This document shows, one piece after another, positions 6,411-14,647 of a stretch of DNA of 19,002 nt (the first letter of the stretch is position 1; every line of letters begins with the position of its first letter). Origin of the DNA: Ruminococcaceae bacterium UBA1448 (GTDB taxonomy: Bacteria > Bacillota > Clostridia > Oscillospirales > Ruminococcaceae); contig DCTE01000109.1 of the NCBI GenBank assembly GCA_002329405.1, positions 9,185-28,186 of the forward strand, read 5' to 3'. Under the pieces are notes generated by a model, which was not told the origin of the DNA, ran no database searches, and was given only the letters and a program-made list of their open reading frames with translations. A program made the translations under genes and the position numbers.

Positions 6411-8729
6411 TTATCGTTCCAAACTGCTCTGGGTAAACACGATGGTTGCCTGTCCGTATGTCGCAGTGTAAGCAGGCTGACCAAATGTCCGCAGGGTAAA
6501 GGGCTGATATTCAACCTCTTCATTTTGAATCAGGTCACAGAGGGTAATCATATCCCGTACCTTTTGCAGATCATTGGGGCAGTACCGGTTTCCATACGGG
6601 AAATAGCCGCCTTCCTGTTTGCGGTGGCCATTCATCATGACAACGCCTTCATATTCCGGCGCGCTCATCCGGTCGAGAAAATGCACCAGGTTCTGTTTAT
6701 AGACCGCAAGGCTGGTCGCGCCGATCACCTGCATCCAGACACCGAGTGCGTCACCGCACAATGCAATCTTCCGCTTTTTATCCAGATAGACGACGCTGCC
6801 GGGAGTATGCCCGCCCAGGTCAAATACCTCCACTTGGTATCCGCCGCCGAGGTCGATGATGTCGCCATCCTGAACCGGCATCAGCTGTACATGGGAATAA
6901 TCTTTTCCGCCATATGCCTGCTTCATGCGGGGACCATCGAGCAGGAAGACGTCTTTTTCACTCATATAGTACCGGTCAAATTGATCCAGGTGGTACATAT
7001 GGTCACCATGGCAATGGGTAACCGCCAGGTCGACCGGCAGCCGGGTCAGCGTCTTGATCATTCCGACAAAGTCCCCATCGGTAAAGCCGGTATCCACCAC
7101 CAATGCCCGCTTAGTTCCCTCAATCAGATAGATGGATGCGTCCTTTGCATCCTCAATCCAGTAAAATCCCGGCATAATCCAGTGGATATCATATCGGTCG
7201 TTGACCTTGGAGAACATCCATTCCTTTGCTTCTTCATTGGTATAGGCAGGGTTCCAGGCAGAATGGGGATGCTCGCCATGTTCTTCCATCCAGCCAGCAG
7301 GATATTCAGTATACCGGACATCTGCCGCACCCGCACCGCGCAGTGCATTGACCAGCCATCTTGAACCGACATTTCCGTCAAATGGAGCCTGAAGATAACC
7401 GTCTACTTTAACAACCGGGTCATCCGCTGCATGGAATGCCCAAACCGGCACATCCTTAGCAGCCCGGACTTCAAACGGGTCCCCCGCTCCGCAAACCGGC
7501 ATCGCGGCCGCAAAAAGCCCGGGGTATTTGGAAATCATCTTCCAGGTCCCCATTCCACCCATCGACAGGCCGGTGATGTACACCCGTGCGCGGTCAATTG
7601 CCGCACCTTTGAACGAAAGGGACATGATCAGGCGGACGATCATCTCCATATACCAGTCGTCTGTCCACCATTCATTTTCCGCGACCTGTGGTGCTGCGAC
7701 ATAACAGGGATGCTTTTTCTGCCAGTCTGGCATCGCAAAGGTATAACCGCCAGAATTGGCAAGTGCTACCCGCGGATCATTCCCACGCTCACCTGCACCA
7801 TGCAGATAGATGACCAGCGGATAGGATTTGCCTTGCTCCGTCTTGGGAGAAAACAGCATATAATCCATTGCACGGCTGCCCTGACGAACCTGCTCGCGGG
7901 TAAATTTATCCTTAACCGCTTCAATTTCGGGATCAGGACGGCTAAAAAAGAAATTGTCCGGGTCATAACAATAGTCGACCATCTGCCCATGCCCGATATG
8001 GTAATAGTGCATCTCCCCGCCCTGCCACGGGATCGAGGTCGGTTCCCCTTTCAGCGTCCCGTTGAGCAGGCCGTTGGTGATAAAAAGGGTGTCCCGGACA
8101 TACTGCCCTGTCAGCTGAACAGGAGACTGATTGCGGTGGCCAGGATATACTTTCAGATCAGGGCATTTTCTGGTCTCTTCGTACAGGGCTTTCAGGCCCA
8201 TCTGAAAGATATTGAGCGCAGAACTGAATGGCGTCTGCATCCAGAAATGCCCGGAACCAATTCCGTCACCTGAAAACAGCAGCTGGTTTTCATAGTCCAA
8301 CGCTACCATTGAGCCTTTGGAATGACCATTGATCGCGATGGTATGAAAACGGTACCCACCCAGATCGAAAACCATCCCCGGTTTCAGATCGATGAACCAG
8401 TCCTTTTCTTCGCCATAATCATACATCCCTTTGAGCAGGTCATAATCCTTATAGCTCATATAGATCGGAACGCCAGCATCATGCAGTTCGACAATAGCTG
8501 CACCTGCATGGTCAAGATGTCCGTGGGTGATGAACACAGTCAGCGGCTTATCGGTAATTTTACGGACTTCTTCATACAGGCCGGTTTCCGTCTGAAGTGC
8601 ATCTACCAGCAGGGCGCGATTCTGTCCGACGATCAGATAGGCGTCAACATACGGGCCTATCTGGTTTGCTTCATTAAATTGCCAGATGTTTTCAGCGATC
8701 TGTACCGGTGCGTCAACGTGTTTGTTCAT
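6411..8729 (-). CDS. Three-domain hydrolase: MBL fold - serine esterase - MBL fold
   Basis: A 772-residue cytoplasmic protein (no signal peptide). Domain 1 (~1-225) is a metallo-beta-lactamase fold with HGHLDH (69-74), H136, D155 and H198 as metal ligands. Domain 2 (~280-525) is an alpha/beta hydrolase resembling PHB-depolymerase/feruloyl-esterase-like enzymes: oxyanion region YLHGAGERG (308-316), nucleophile S389 in GLSMGG, acid D436 or D437, and H489 in HPHSAW. Domain 3 (~515-772) is a second MBL fold with HCHGDH (572-577), H641, D660 and H702. All three active sites look complete. The two MBL domains resemble each other (YLIVGQNRALLVDA versus YLIEGTKRALVVDT), which suggests duplication. 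The ribosome binding site AAAGGAAGG supports the start. As the last gene of a sugar-uptake operon it may remove ester or lactone groups from imported oligosaccharides; the substrate is unknown. Confidence 0.88.
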   Translation of the reverse strand: MNKHVDAPVQIAENIWQFNEANQIGPYVDAYLIVGQNRALLVDALQTETGLYEEVRKITDKPLTVFITHGHLDHAGAAIVELHDAGVPIYMSYKDYDLLKGMYDYGEEKDWFIDLKPGMVFDLGGYRFHTIAINGHSKGSMVALDYENQLLFSGDGIGSGHFWMQTPFSSALNIFQMGLKALYEETRKCPDLKVYPGHRNQSPVQLTGQYVRDTLFITNGLLNGTLKGEPTSIPWQGGEMHYYHIGHGQMVDYCYDPDNFFFSRPDPEIEAVKDKFTREQVRQGSRAMDYMLFSPKTEQGKSYPLVIYLHGAGERGNDPRVALANSGGYTFAMPDWQKKHPCYVAAPQVAENEWWTDDWYMEMIVRLIMSLSFKGAAIDRARVYITGLSMGGMGTWKMISKYPGLFAAAMPVCGAGDPFEVRAAKDVPVWAFHAADDPVVKVDGYLQAPFDGNVGSRWLVNALRGAGAADVRYTEYPAGWMEEHGEHPHSAWNPAYTNEEAKEWMFSKVNDRYDIHWIMPGFYWIEDAKDASIYLIEGTKRALVVDTGFTDGDFVGMIKTLTRLPVDLAVTHCHGDHMYHLDQFDRYYMSEKDVFLLDGPRMKQAYGGKDYSHVQLMPVQDGDIIDLGGGYQVEVFDLGGHTPGSVVYLDKKRKIALCGDALGVWMQVIGATSLAVYKQNLVHFLDRMSAPEYEGVVMMNGHRKQEGGYFPYGNRYCPNDLQKVRDMITLCDLIQNEEVEYQPFTLRTFGQPAYTATYGQATIVFTQSSLER

Positions 8730-8745
8730 GCTGTTGCCTTCCTTT

Positions 8746-8793
8746 CCACAATTGTGGCAAGAGCCGCTGCCGGTAAGGACAGCGGCTCTTGCC
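8746..8793 (-). promoter_or_regulatory. Intergenic hairpin overlapping a palindrome at the hydrolase ribosome binding site
   Basis: Between the binding-protein stop (8813) and the hydrolase start (8729) there is a perfect 14-bp stem, ggcaagagccgctg (8756-8769) with its complement at 8780-8793. No T tract follows it on the minus strand. A perfect 12-base palindrome, ccacaattgtgg (8746-8757), shares two bases with the stem and abuts the hydrolase ribosome binding site (8737-8745). The stem probably protects the binding-protein mRNA end or reduces downstream expression; the palindrome could form an alternative fold or a protein site. Confidence 0.6.
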
Positions 8794-8812
8794 GGATACT
8801 ATTGGAGATATA

Positions 8813-10531
8813 TTATTCGCAGAATGCAGCGTTCAGTTCGTCCAGAACCGGCTGAATCATCGACATCTTATCGGATACCCACTGGTCATAGTTGGTGTCA
8901 AAGTCGCCTTCCTTGGTGATAATGTTGGCGTACTCGTCCGAATAGGTCATTGTAGCAAGATTCATCGCCTGAGAAGAATAGCTGCTCAAATCCCAGTCAA
9001 CTTCTTCATCAATTGTGCTGGAAATCTCCGCTCGACGAATATACAAATCGGTAACTCTCTGTCTGGCTTCATCTGTAAATCCAGGATTAATGAACGAATA
9101 GTCATCAGAAAGGATAAACATATTACCTGTAATCGGATAGGTACTGGTATACTTGTTATCCAGAGTCCCATATTCAGTATCTTTAACAAGGTTGACAATA
9201 TTGCCTTCCTCATCATATTTCCAGTCGACATCCGGTACACCCAGACGGATTCTCAGCTGGCCTTCCTCGGTGCAGCCGTAATCCCAGATGGACATAATAC
9301 GTTCAAAGGTTGCCTCATCCATGTTAGGCGAAAGAATATTGCAGGCCCAATAGTTGGTAGAGGGGGTATCATGGGAAATACCTTCATCATCTGTGATAAT
9401 AAGCGGTGCAGCCACTTCCCAGAAATCCAGGCCCAGGTTATTTTCCATCTCCTGTGCAAAACGGTCAAACTGAGAAGCCATTCCCTCTGCAATCGCTGCT
9501 GCGCCATCGCCAGAAGCATAGAAGTGTCCGGCATCATCAGGAGACTGCATGGTATAAAACTCAGGATAAATCAAGCCTTCATCATATGCCTGCTTAATCT
9601 GCTTAAGCGTTGCCTTTACACCGGTTTCTTCTTCCGCAGGTCCCCAATGATATTTACCATCAGACGATTTGTAATAGACCGATTCCATCGTACCATTGGC
9701 TTCTGTTACCCGTCCAAGGAAGGTACCAATACCGCCGGAAGTCGTGTACCACGGATACTCCGTAATGCCAGCATCCTTGACGGCACGCAGATAGTCAAAG
9801 AATTCAGTCTGACCAATCGTCATTCCTTCCAGTCCTTTAAGTTCATAGCCAGCCTGATCAGCCCAGTCGGTACGGATATAAACAGACATGTGGTTGGTGA
9901 CCAAATCAGCCGGGAAGTTATTCGCAAATACCGGACGGAAGAAATAATACATACCACCGTACAGATTCTCGTAATACTCGTTTGCAGGCGAGCAGGTAGC
10001 CGCTGCTGCAAGGTTGGGATACTGGGTCTTCCAGTCTTCCGGCATTTCCATTACCAGGCCCTGGTCGGCATAGTTTGCAGCATCACCAGCATTGAAGTTC
10101 CAAACACTCCAATCAGGAAGGTCATCAGCATTGATCCAGGTATTCAGTCTTTCAACCCAGTTATCAAAAGTCAGCGACGTGACGTCCCATTCTACGTTAA
10201 AGGTATCTGTCCACCATTCATAATACTCATTTCCATGGTTATAGTCAAGGCCATCCGTCACCTGAATGCCAGCAAATGAAATGGTGATCGGTTCAGAATA
10301 ATCCCGAGCCAGAATATCTTCGGCTGTGATATCTGTTGTTGCCGCCAAAACACCGGAATCTGTTTTGGTAGAAGCAGGGGTAGAAGACTCAGCCGACCCG
10401 CTGTCAGTCGAAGAGGAGCTACCACTATCCGACGAACCAGTAGAAGAGGTGTCGGTGGAGTTCCCACAGGATGCAAGGGATGCAATCAGGGAAGCGGCAA
10501 GCAGCATCGCAAAAATCTTACGGGTTTTCAT
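8813..10531 (-). CDS. Lipoprotein sugar-binding protein of an Lpl-type ABC importer
   Basis: A 572-residue extracellular solute-binding protein of the COG1653/LipO-like group. The signal peptide (1-21) ends in lipobox LASC with C22 as the lipidated residue, followed by a Ser/Thr/Asp-rich tether (~24-60) and a large two-lobed binding domain rich in aromatic residues. It would sit on the outer face of the membrane and deliver an oligosaccharide to the two permeases encoded just upstream. The length (over 500 residues) and pairing with LplB/LplC-type permeases suit binders of larger glycans such as aldouronates or polysaccharide fragments, but the ligand cannot be read from sequence. A ribosome binding site of GGAGG at good spacing confirms the start. 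Hairpins lie at both ends of the gene (10563-10587 and 8756-8793), consistent with preferential expression of the binding protein. Confidence 0.9.
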   Translation of the reverse strand: MKTRKIFAMLLAASLIASLASCGNSTDTSSTGSSDSGSSSSTDSGSAESSTPASTKTDSGVLAATTDITAEDILARDYSEPITISFAGIQVTDGLDYNHGNEYYEWWTDTFNVEWDVTSLTFDNWVERLNTWINADDLPDWSVWNFNAGDAANYADQGLVMEMPEDWKTQYPNLAAAATCSPANEYYENLYGGMYYFFRPVFANNFPADLVTNHMSVYIRTDWADQAGYELKGLEGMTIGQTEFFDYLRAVKDAGITEYPWYTTSGGIGTFLGRVTEANGTMESVYYKSSDGKYHWGPAEEETGVKATLKQIKQAYDEGLIYPEFYTMQSPDDAGHFYASGDGAAAIAEGMASQFDRFAQEMENNLGLDFWEVAAPLIITDDEGISHDTPSTNYWACNILSPNMDEATFERIMSIWDYGCTEEGQLRIRLGVPDVDWKYDEEGNIVNLVKDTEYGTLDNKYTSTYPITGNMFILSDDYSFINPGFTDEARQRVTDLYIRRAEISSTIDEEVDWDLSSYSSQAMNLATMTYSDEYANIITKEGDFDTNYDQWVSDKMSMIQPVLDELNAAFCE

Positions 10532-10562
10532 AGTTTTTCCTCCTATTATATTGAAGTGTCCG

Positions 10563-10587
10563 TCCCAGCAGATGATTCTGCAGGGGA
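10563..10587 (-). other. Hairpin upstream of the binding-protein gene
   Basis: Arms tccc/ggga and gcaga/tctgc (10563-10572 and 10577-10587) form a 9-bp stem with a small internal loop, in the 93-nt gap between the second permease gene and the binding-protein gene. There is no T tract. It may be a processing or stabilising element at the 5' end of the binding-protein message. Confidence 0.4.
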
Positions 10588-10624
10588 TTGTTTACAAAAT
10601 TGAATCCAGATCAACGCTGTTTCA

Positions 10625-11512
10625 TCATGCTTTGATTGCACCGATCATGATGCCCTTGGTAAAGTATTTCTGCAAGAAAGGATAAACGCACATGACAGGA
10701 ACCATCGTTGCCATAACAGCTGCCATCTTAATTGCATCGGTAAAGTTTTTATCACCGATATCCGACATAATCGTCGATTCATCTACAACCTGTGAATCCA
10801 TGACAATTGAGCGGAGAACCTGCTGGAGTGACTGCCAATCGTTGGAACGAAGGAAGATCATCGACATAAAGTATTCGTTCCAGAGCTGTACCGCGACAAA
10901 CAATACAACTGTTGCCAGAATCGGCTTGGAAAGCGGAAGAACAATTTTAAACAAGATCGTCCATTCATCCGCACCGTCAAGGTTGGCGGATTCCATCAGT
11001 GCTTCCGGCAGTGAGCAGAAATAGTTATAAATCAAAATCATGTTAAAGGTATTCATACCCTGTGCAAAGATGACCGACCAGATGGTATTGGTCAGGTTAA
11101 AGCTCTTCATGACCAGGTACAGCGGGACGATACCGCCGTTGAAAATCATTGTAAAGAGGATCAGCATAAAGATCAGATGTCGTCCCATCCAGCCTTTGCG
11201 GCAGAGTGCATAGGCAAGGGTAGAACAGAGCAGCAGGTTGAGCGGCAGCCCGACCAGCAGATAAACCAGTGTCGTTTTATAGCCGATCAGGATTCGATTA
11301 TCTTTAAACAACTCCTGATAGGCTGCCAGCGTCGGTTCTTTGGGCCAGATAACCCATTCAGATTGCATATACTCTTTATACGAAGTAAACGAAATCGCAA
11401 TAACATTGAAAAACGGAATCAAAATACATAATGTTCCCAGCGTCAGGATAATCAGTAAAATCCAGTCCATCAGCTCAAACTTATCTTTTTTATAACTTGC
11501 TTTGGAAGCCAT
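10625..11512 (-). CDS. Sugar ABC transporter permease, LplC/YtcP type
   Basis: A 295-residue membrane protein of the MalG-like branch of CUT1 permeases. About six membrane segments are visible, the first at residues ~15-41. The cytoplasmic EAA loop covers ~170-200 (ESANLDGADEWTILFKIVLP) and contacts the ATPase. The C-terminal KYFTKGIMIGAIKA is characteristic of this group. It pairs with the LplB-type permease encoded 36 nt upstream. The start is supported by AAAGGAG 10 nt before the ATG. No ATPase gene is in the operon, so energy probably comes from a shared MsmX-type ATPase encoded elsewhere. Confidence 0.93.
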   Translation of the reverse strand: MASKASYKKDKFELMDWILLIILTLGTLCILIPFFNVIAISFTSYKEYMQSEWVIWPKEPTLAAYQELFKDNRILIGYKTTLVYLLVGLPLNLLLCSTLAYALCRKGWMGRHLIFMLILFTMIFNGGIVPLYLVMKSFNLTNTIWSVIFAQGMNTFNMILIYNYFCSLPEALMESANLDGADEWTILFKIVLPLSKPILATVVLFVAVQLWNEYFMSMIFLRSNDWQSLQQVLRSIVMDSQVVDESTIMSDIGDKNFTDAIKMAAVMATMVPVMCVYPFLQKYFTKGIMIGAIKA

Positions 11513-11548
11513 ACAGCAGATACTCCTTTCTTTTAGCTGTCTTTTTCA

Positions 11549-12514
11549 TCATCCAAACAGCCCGGTGCCGCCCATCATCTTGGAACCCTTGTTTGCAATG
11601 ACCAACAACGTCATATTGATGATTGAACGGAAAAGTGAAACAGCTGTAGAGAAACCAAAGTCGGTGGAAGCGGTAAAAGTAATCCGGTAGATATACATAT
11701 CCAGCACTTCCGCGACGTTTTTGGTTGCAGCATTGCTCAGGTTGAAGATCTGGTCAAAACCAGCTGTCATCAAGCCACCAGTCGTCATAATGAACAGGAC
11801 GGAAATTGTCGGCAGGATATTGGGAAGGGTAACGCTCCAGATTCTCTGCCAGCGGGTCGCGCCATCTATTTCCGCTGCCTCGTACTGATCCTGGTCGATA
11901 CCCGATATCGCCGATAGATAAATGATCGAGGAATAACCGGCCGATTTCCAGATATCAGTAATATACAGCATCGGCTGGAACATCTTTTCACTTCCAAGGA
12001 AGTTGATCGTCGGAATTCCTGCCGCAGCTAGCGCACTGTTGACCAAACCGTCAATCGACAGCAGATTGGTCATGATCGACGCTACGATAACCCAAGAGAG
12101 GAAGTGCGGGAAGGTAAAGACCGTCTGCATAACCTTTTTATACCGTCCGACCCGCAGTTCATTGAGCATCAGCGCTACCAAGATTGGAGCCGGGAAGTTG
12201 ATGATCAGACGTCCGACATTGATCAGCAGGGTTCGGCCAACCGATCGCCAGAAATATGTATCACGGAAAACTGCTTCAAAATTCTGAAAGCCGCACCAGG
12301 GACTTCCCCAGATACCGATTTTTGCCTTATAGGTTTTGAATGCAAGCTGCAAGCCAGCCATTGGATAATAAGCAAACAAAATATACCAGACTAGTGCGGG
12401 TATCAGAAGAATATAGATCTGCCAATACTTTTTAAAGTTAATGGTTAACTTTTGCAGTCCGGTTGCCTGTGCGGCAGTCACCGTTTTCTTTTCCTTTGCC
12501 TGCGACGTCAACAT
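11549..12514 (-). CDS. Sugar ABC transporter permease, LplB type
   Basis: A 321-residue CUT1 permease of the MalF-like branch. A basic N-terminal tail precedes a first membrane segment near residues 33-52. The EAA loop (~211-238, QYEAAEIDGATRWQRIWSVTLP) is intact, and the C-terminus GGTGLFG is typical of LplB proteins. It is the first gene of the operon. The start at 12514 (ATG) is chosen because AGAGGAG lies 5 nt upstream; the in-frame GTG at 12520 would overlap that ribosome binding site. A regulatory region with four TTCGGA-like repeats lies about 100-140 bp upstream. Confidence 0.93.
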   Translation of the reverse strand: MLTSQAKEKKTVTAAQATGLQKLTINFKKYWQIYILLIPALVWYILFAYYPMAGLQLAFKTYKAKIGIWGSPWCGFQNFEAVFRDTYFWRSVGRTLLINVGRLIINFPAPILVALMLNELRVGRYKKVMQTVFTFPHFLSWVIVASIMTNLLSIDGLVNSALAAAGIPTINFLGSEKMFQPMLYITDIWKSAGYSSIIYLSAISGIDQDQYEAAEIDGATRWQRIWSVTLPNILPTISVLFIMTTGGLMTAGFDQIFNLSNAATKNVAEVLDMYIYRITFTASTDFGFSTAVSLFRSIINMTLLVIANKGSKMMGGTGLFG

Positions 12515-12576
12515 GATCACTCCTCTAAAATGTTCACAAATACTTTTAACTGATCTGTGTGTTTCCTGTTGCTAAT

Positions 12577-12605
12577 ATGATAATAGATTTTGAACAAAAT
12601 AGAAA
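12577..12605 (-). promoter_or_regulatory. Weak candidate promoter of the Lpl-type sugar operon
   Basis: On the minus strand a -10 like TATCAT (12577-12582) or TATTAT (12580-12585) is preceded by only a poor -35 (TTTCTA, 12600-12605). A weak -35 next to an upstream repeat array is the usual arrangement of an activator-dependent promoter. The assignment is inference. Confidence 0.35.
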
Positions 12606-12614
12606 GAGACAATC

Positions 12615-12653
12615 TTCGGAAGTTTTCGGACAAAATTCGGATGCTCTATCGGA
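12615..12653. repeat. Four helically phased TTCGGA-like repeats, probable regulator site
   Basis: TTCGGA occurs at 12615, 12625 and 12636, and ATCGGA at 12648. All are in the same direction, with starts 10, 11 and 12 bp apart, so they fall on about the same face of the helix. The array lies just upstream of the weak -35 of the Lpl-type operon and also just upstream of the sensor-kinase promoter. The AraC-type response regulator encoded at 14641-15681 is the most likely binder. Confidence 0.55.
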
Positions 12654-12658
12654 AAATA

Positions 12659-12688
12659 TTGCGCATAATATTTAAGAAGTGGTACAAT
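12659..12688 (+). promoter_or_regulatory. Candidate promoter of the sensor histidine kinase gene
   Basis: TTGCGC (12659-12664), an 18-bp spacer and TACAAT (12683-12688) preceded by TGG form an extended -10 promoter. Transcription would begin near 12695, about 90 nt before the kinase start codon. The -35 overlaps an inverted repeat with aatatt arms at 12655-12672. Confidence 0.5.
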
Positions 12689-12784
12689 GTTTTTGGATAA
12701 AAAGAAGAATATATACCTATAATCAAAAAAATAGCAGTAAAATTTTTACTTATCATTTTGCATACAATTGAAAGCGGGAAAGCA

Positions 12785-14647
12785 ATGATCAAAAAAATTT
12801 ACAAAAAATTTTACCATCAGTTTTTCTGTCCAATCGCAAAAAAAATGTTCCGCATCACCTCTCTGTCAAACGGATTGATGCGTTCGCTTGGAATCTTACT
12901 TATCACTCTGATGCTTGTGTTTGGATATTTTGTGTTTGGTATACTCCCCCAAACGCAGCAGCAGGCAGAAGCCAACTTTGCACAGTATGCAGTCGTTTCT
13001 GCCCAGCAATTGGAAGAACGGTTCAATTCTTCACAAGAAGCTGCACAAAATGCGGCCTACTCAACAGTTACACAAAAATTTCTGCTGTCCAATATACCGC
13101 GCGTAGTCATTGAATCCAAAACTGCTGTTCTGGATATGTTCAGTTATATCAGCGTCTATGGTTCAGGATTTCAGGATATTGTTTTTCTGTCTGACAGGGA
13201 ACGCAAGCTCTCAATGACCAATCAATATGCTGACCTGGTAAAAGAAGCAATCAAACTGATGGATTTTGAAGATGATTTTCACTTTTCCAAAGCTGTATAC
13301 TCCCCCGTAATGTACTATAAAGAGGACAAGTATCTCCTCTATCTCTTTCCGGTTTATGGTATTATTGATGGTTACCGTTACGATTACAATCCCATCGTAG
13401 GCGCAGTTATCTATCGGATGGACAACCTGATGGACGAAATGATCGGGATGCAATCAGAAGACAGCGCCGCTATTCTGGTCGACCAGGATAACCTTCTGTA
13501 CAGCAATCGCGCATTGACCCAGCAGGAAACCGCCGCATTGAAAAATACCGCCGCAGATGAACACGAAATGACCGCCGGTGACCGCCAATACCTGGTCGAA
13601 ACAATACAGTTATCTATTCCCGGATGGAAGCTGATTATGATCACACCGGAAGATTCCCTGTTTTCCAGTATGCCAGAAGCACGTTACCTGCTGCTTTGGA
13701 TGATGTTGGCAGCAATGGTCCTGGCTGGGTTGCTTATCGTAGGGATACTCTGGTCGGTCAGACGTTCAATTATGCGAATGACAGCAGAAATCCGGCTGGC
13801 CGGCAGCGATGGTATCAAGGTCAGCCCACCGCAGATCGCAGAGCTTCGACCAATTTCTGAAGCACTCAATCTTGCAATGGACGACCTCCGCCAGGCGACT
13901 GAACGGGAGCAGCGATACGCACAGGCAGAATATGAGGCGCGGCTCTCCCAGATCAGGACAGAAATGCTCGCCTATCGAAGCCAGATCAACCCGCATTTTC
14001 TGTTCAATACCCTGGAAACCGTCCGTTCCCTTGCCCACCGGTACGGCGCGAAACCAGTTGAACAGCTGGTCGGCGGGATGTCCCAGATGTTCCGTTATTC
14101 ACTCTATGCACCAATGATTGTACAGCTGGAAGATGAACTCGGCCATCTTGGTGCCTACTTTTCGGTCATGGACACACGTTTTCCAAACCGGTTCAGGATT
14201 TTGGAGGATATTGAACCGGAAACGCTCGGATGGCCAATCCTTTCAATGCTGCTTCAGCCGTTGGCAGAAAACGCAGTTCGCCACGCATTCAATGGACGGA
14301 GAAATGGAATCATACTGATTCAGGCGTTTATTCGCGAAAAAAAGCTCCATGTCCGCATTGCAGACAATGGAGTCGGAATTGGGCAGCAGCAACTGGACCA
14401 GCTGCTCAATAAAATTTATCGTGACGACGCAGAAGCCGAAAAAGAAATGGATGCAACCAGAAAATCGCAGCAGGCAAAGATCAGTATTGGCCTGTCTAAT
14501 ATCTACCACCGGCTTCGGCTGACCTTTGGCCAGGGCGCAGACTTGCGGCTGCGCTCCCGTGAAGGATACTATACCGTCGTTGAACTGATTATCCCACAGG
14601 AGCATCTGTCGATGGATAATGGATTTACTTCTTTTTTCAATCAATAA
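12785..14647 (+). CDS. YesM/LytS-type sensor histidine kinase
   Basis: A 620-residue membrane sensor. Numbered from the ATG at 12785: first membrane segment ~33-54; an extracytoplasmic sensing domain of ~240 residues; second membrane segment ~300-325; a HAMP-like linker; then the His_kinase domain with QINPHFLFNTLE (phospho-acceptor H404) and an ATPase domain with N box QPLAENAVRHA (~491-501) and G box DNGVGIG (527-533). This is the class usually paired with AraC-type response regulators to sense extracellular sugars. The ATG at 12785 is chosen over an in-frame TTG at 12758 because a GGGA-type ribosome binding site lies 7 nt upstream, though it is weak. The gene is divergent from the Lpl-type operon, and its stop overlaps the 3' end of the convergent response-regulator gene by 7 bp. 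Confidence 0.93.
   Translation: MIKKIYKKFYHQFFCPIAKKMFRITSLSNGLMRSLGILLITLMLVFGYFVFGILPQTQQQAEANFAQYAVVSAQQLEERFNSSQEAAQNAAYSTVTQKFLLSNIPRVVIESKTAVLDMFSYISVYGSGFQDIVFLSDRERKLSMTNQYADLVKEAIKLMDFEDDFHFSKAVYSPVMYYKEDKYLLYLFPVYGIIDGYRYDYNPIVGAVIYRMDNLMDEMIGMQSEDSAAILVDQDNLLYSNRALTQQETAALKNTAADEHEMTAGDRQYLVETIQLSIPGWKLIMITPEDSLFSSMPEARYLLLWMMLAAMVLAGLLIVGILWSVRRSIMRMTAEIRLAGSDGIKVSPPQIAELRPISEALNLAMDDLRQATEREQRYAQAEYEARLSQIRTEMLAYRSQINPHFLFNTLETVRSLAHRYGAKPVEQLVGGMSQMFRYSLYAPMIVQLEDELGHLGAYFSVMDTRFPNRFRILEDIEPETLGWPILSMLLQPLAENAVRHAFNGRRNGIILIQAFIREKKLHVRIADNGVGIGQQQLDQLLNKIYRDDAEAEKEMDATRKSQQAKISIGLSNIYHRLRLTFGQGADLRLRSREGYYTVVELIIPQEHLSMDNGFTSFFNQ

Noticed and set aside
6525..8273. Two 280-codon + strand frames opposite the MBL-esterase-MBL gene
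   Set aside because: Both are antisense to well-conserved catalytic motifs and have no ribosome binding site or family resemblance.
8789..10279. 496-codon open frame on the + strand, antisense to the Lpl-type binding protein
   Set aside because: The sense gene has a lipobox, a ribosome binding site and an operon position. The antisense product is an Ile/Arg/Cys-rich shadow without recognisable domains.
12768..12783. Possible catabolite-repression (cre) site, tgaaagcgggaaagc
   Set aside because: The left half fits a CcpA site, but the right half lacks the expected symmetry and overlaps the kinase ribosome binding site.
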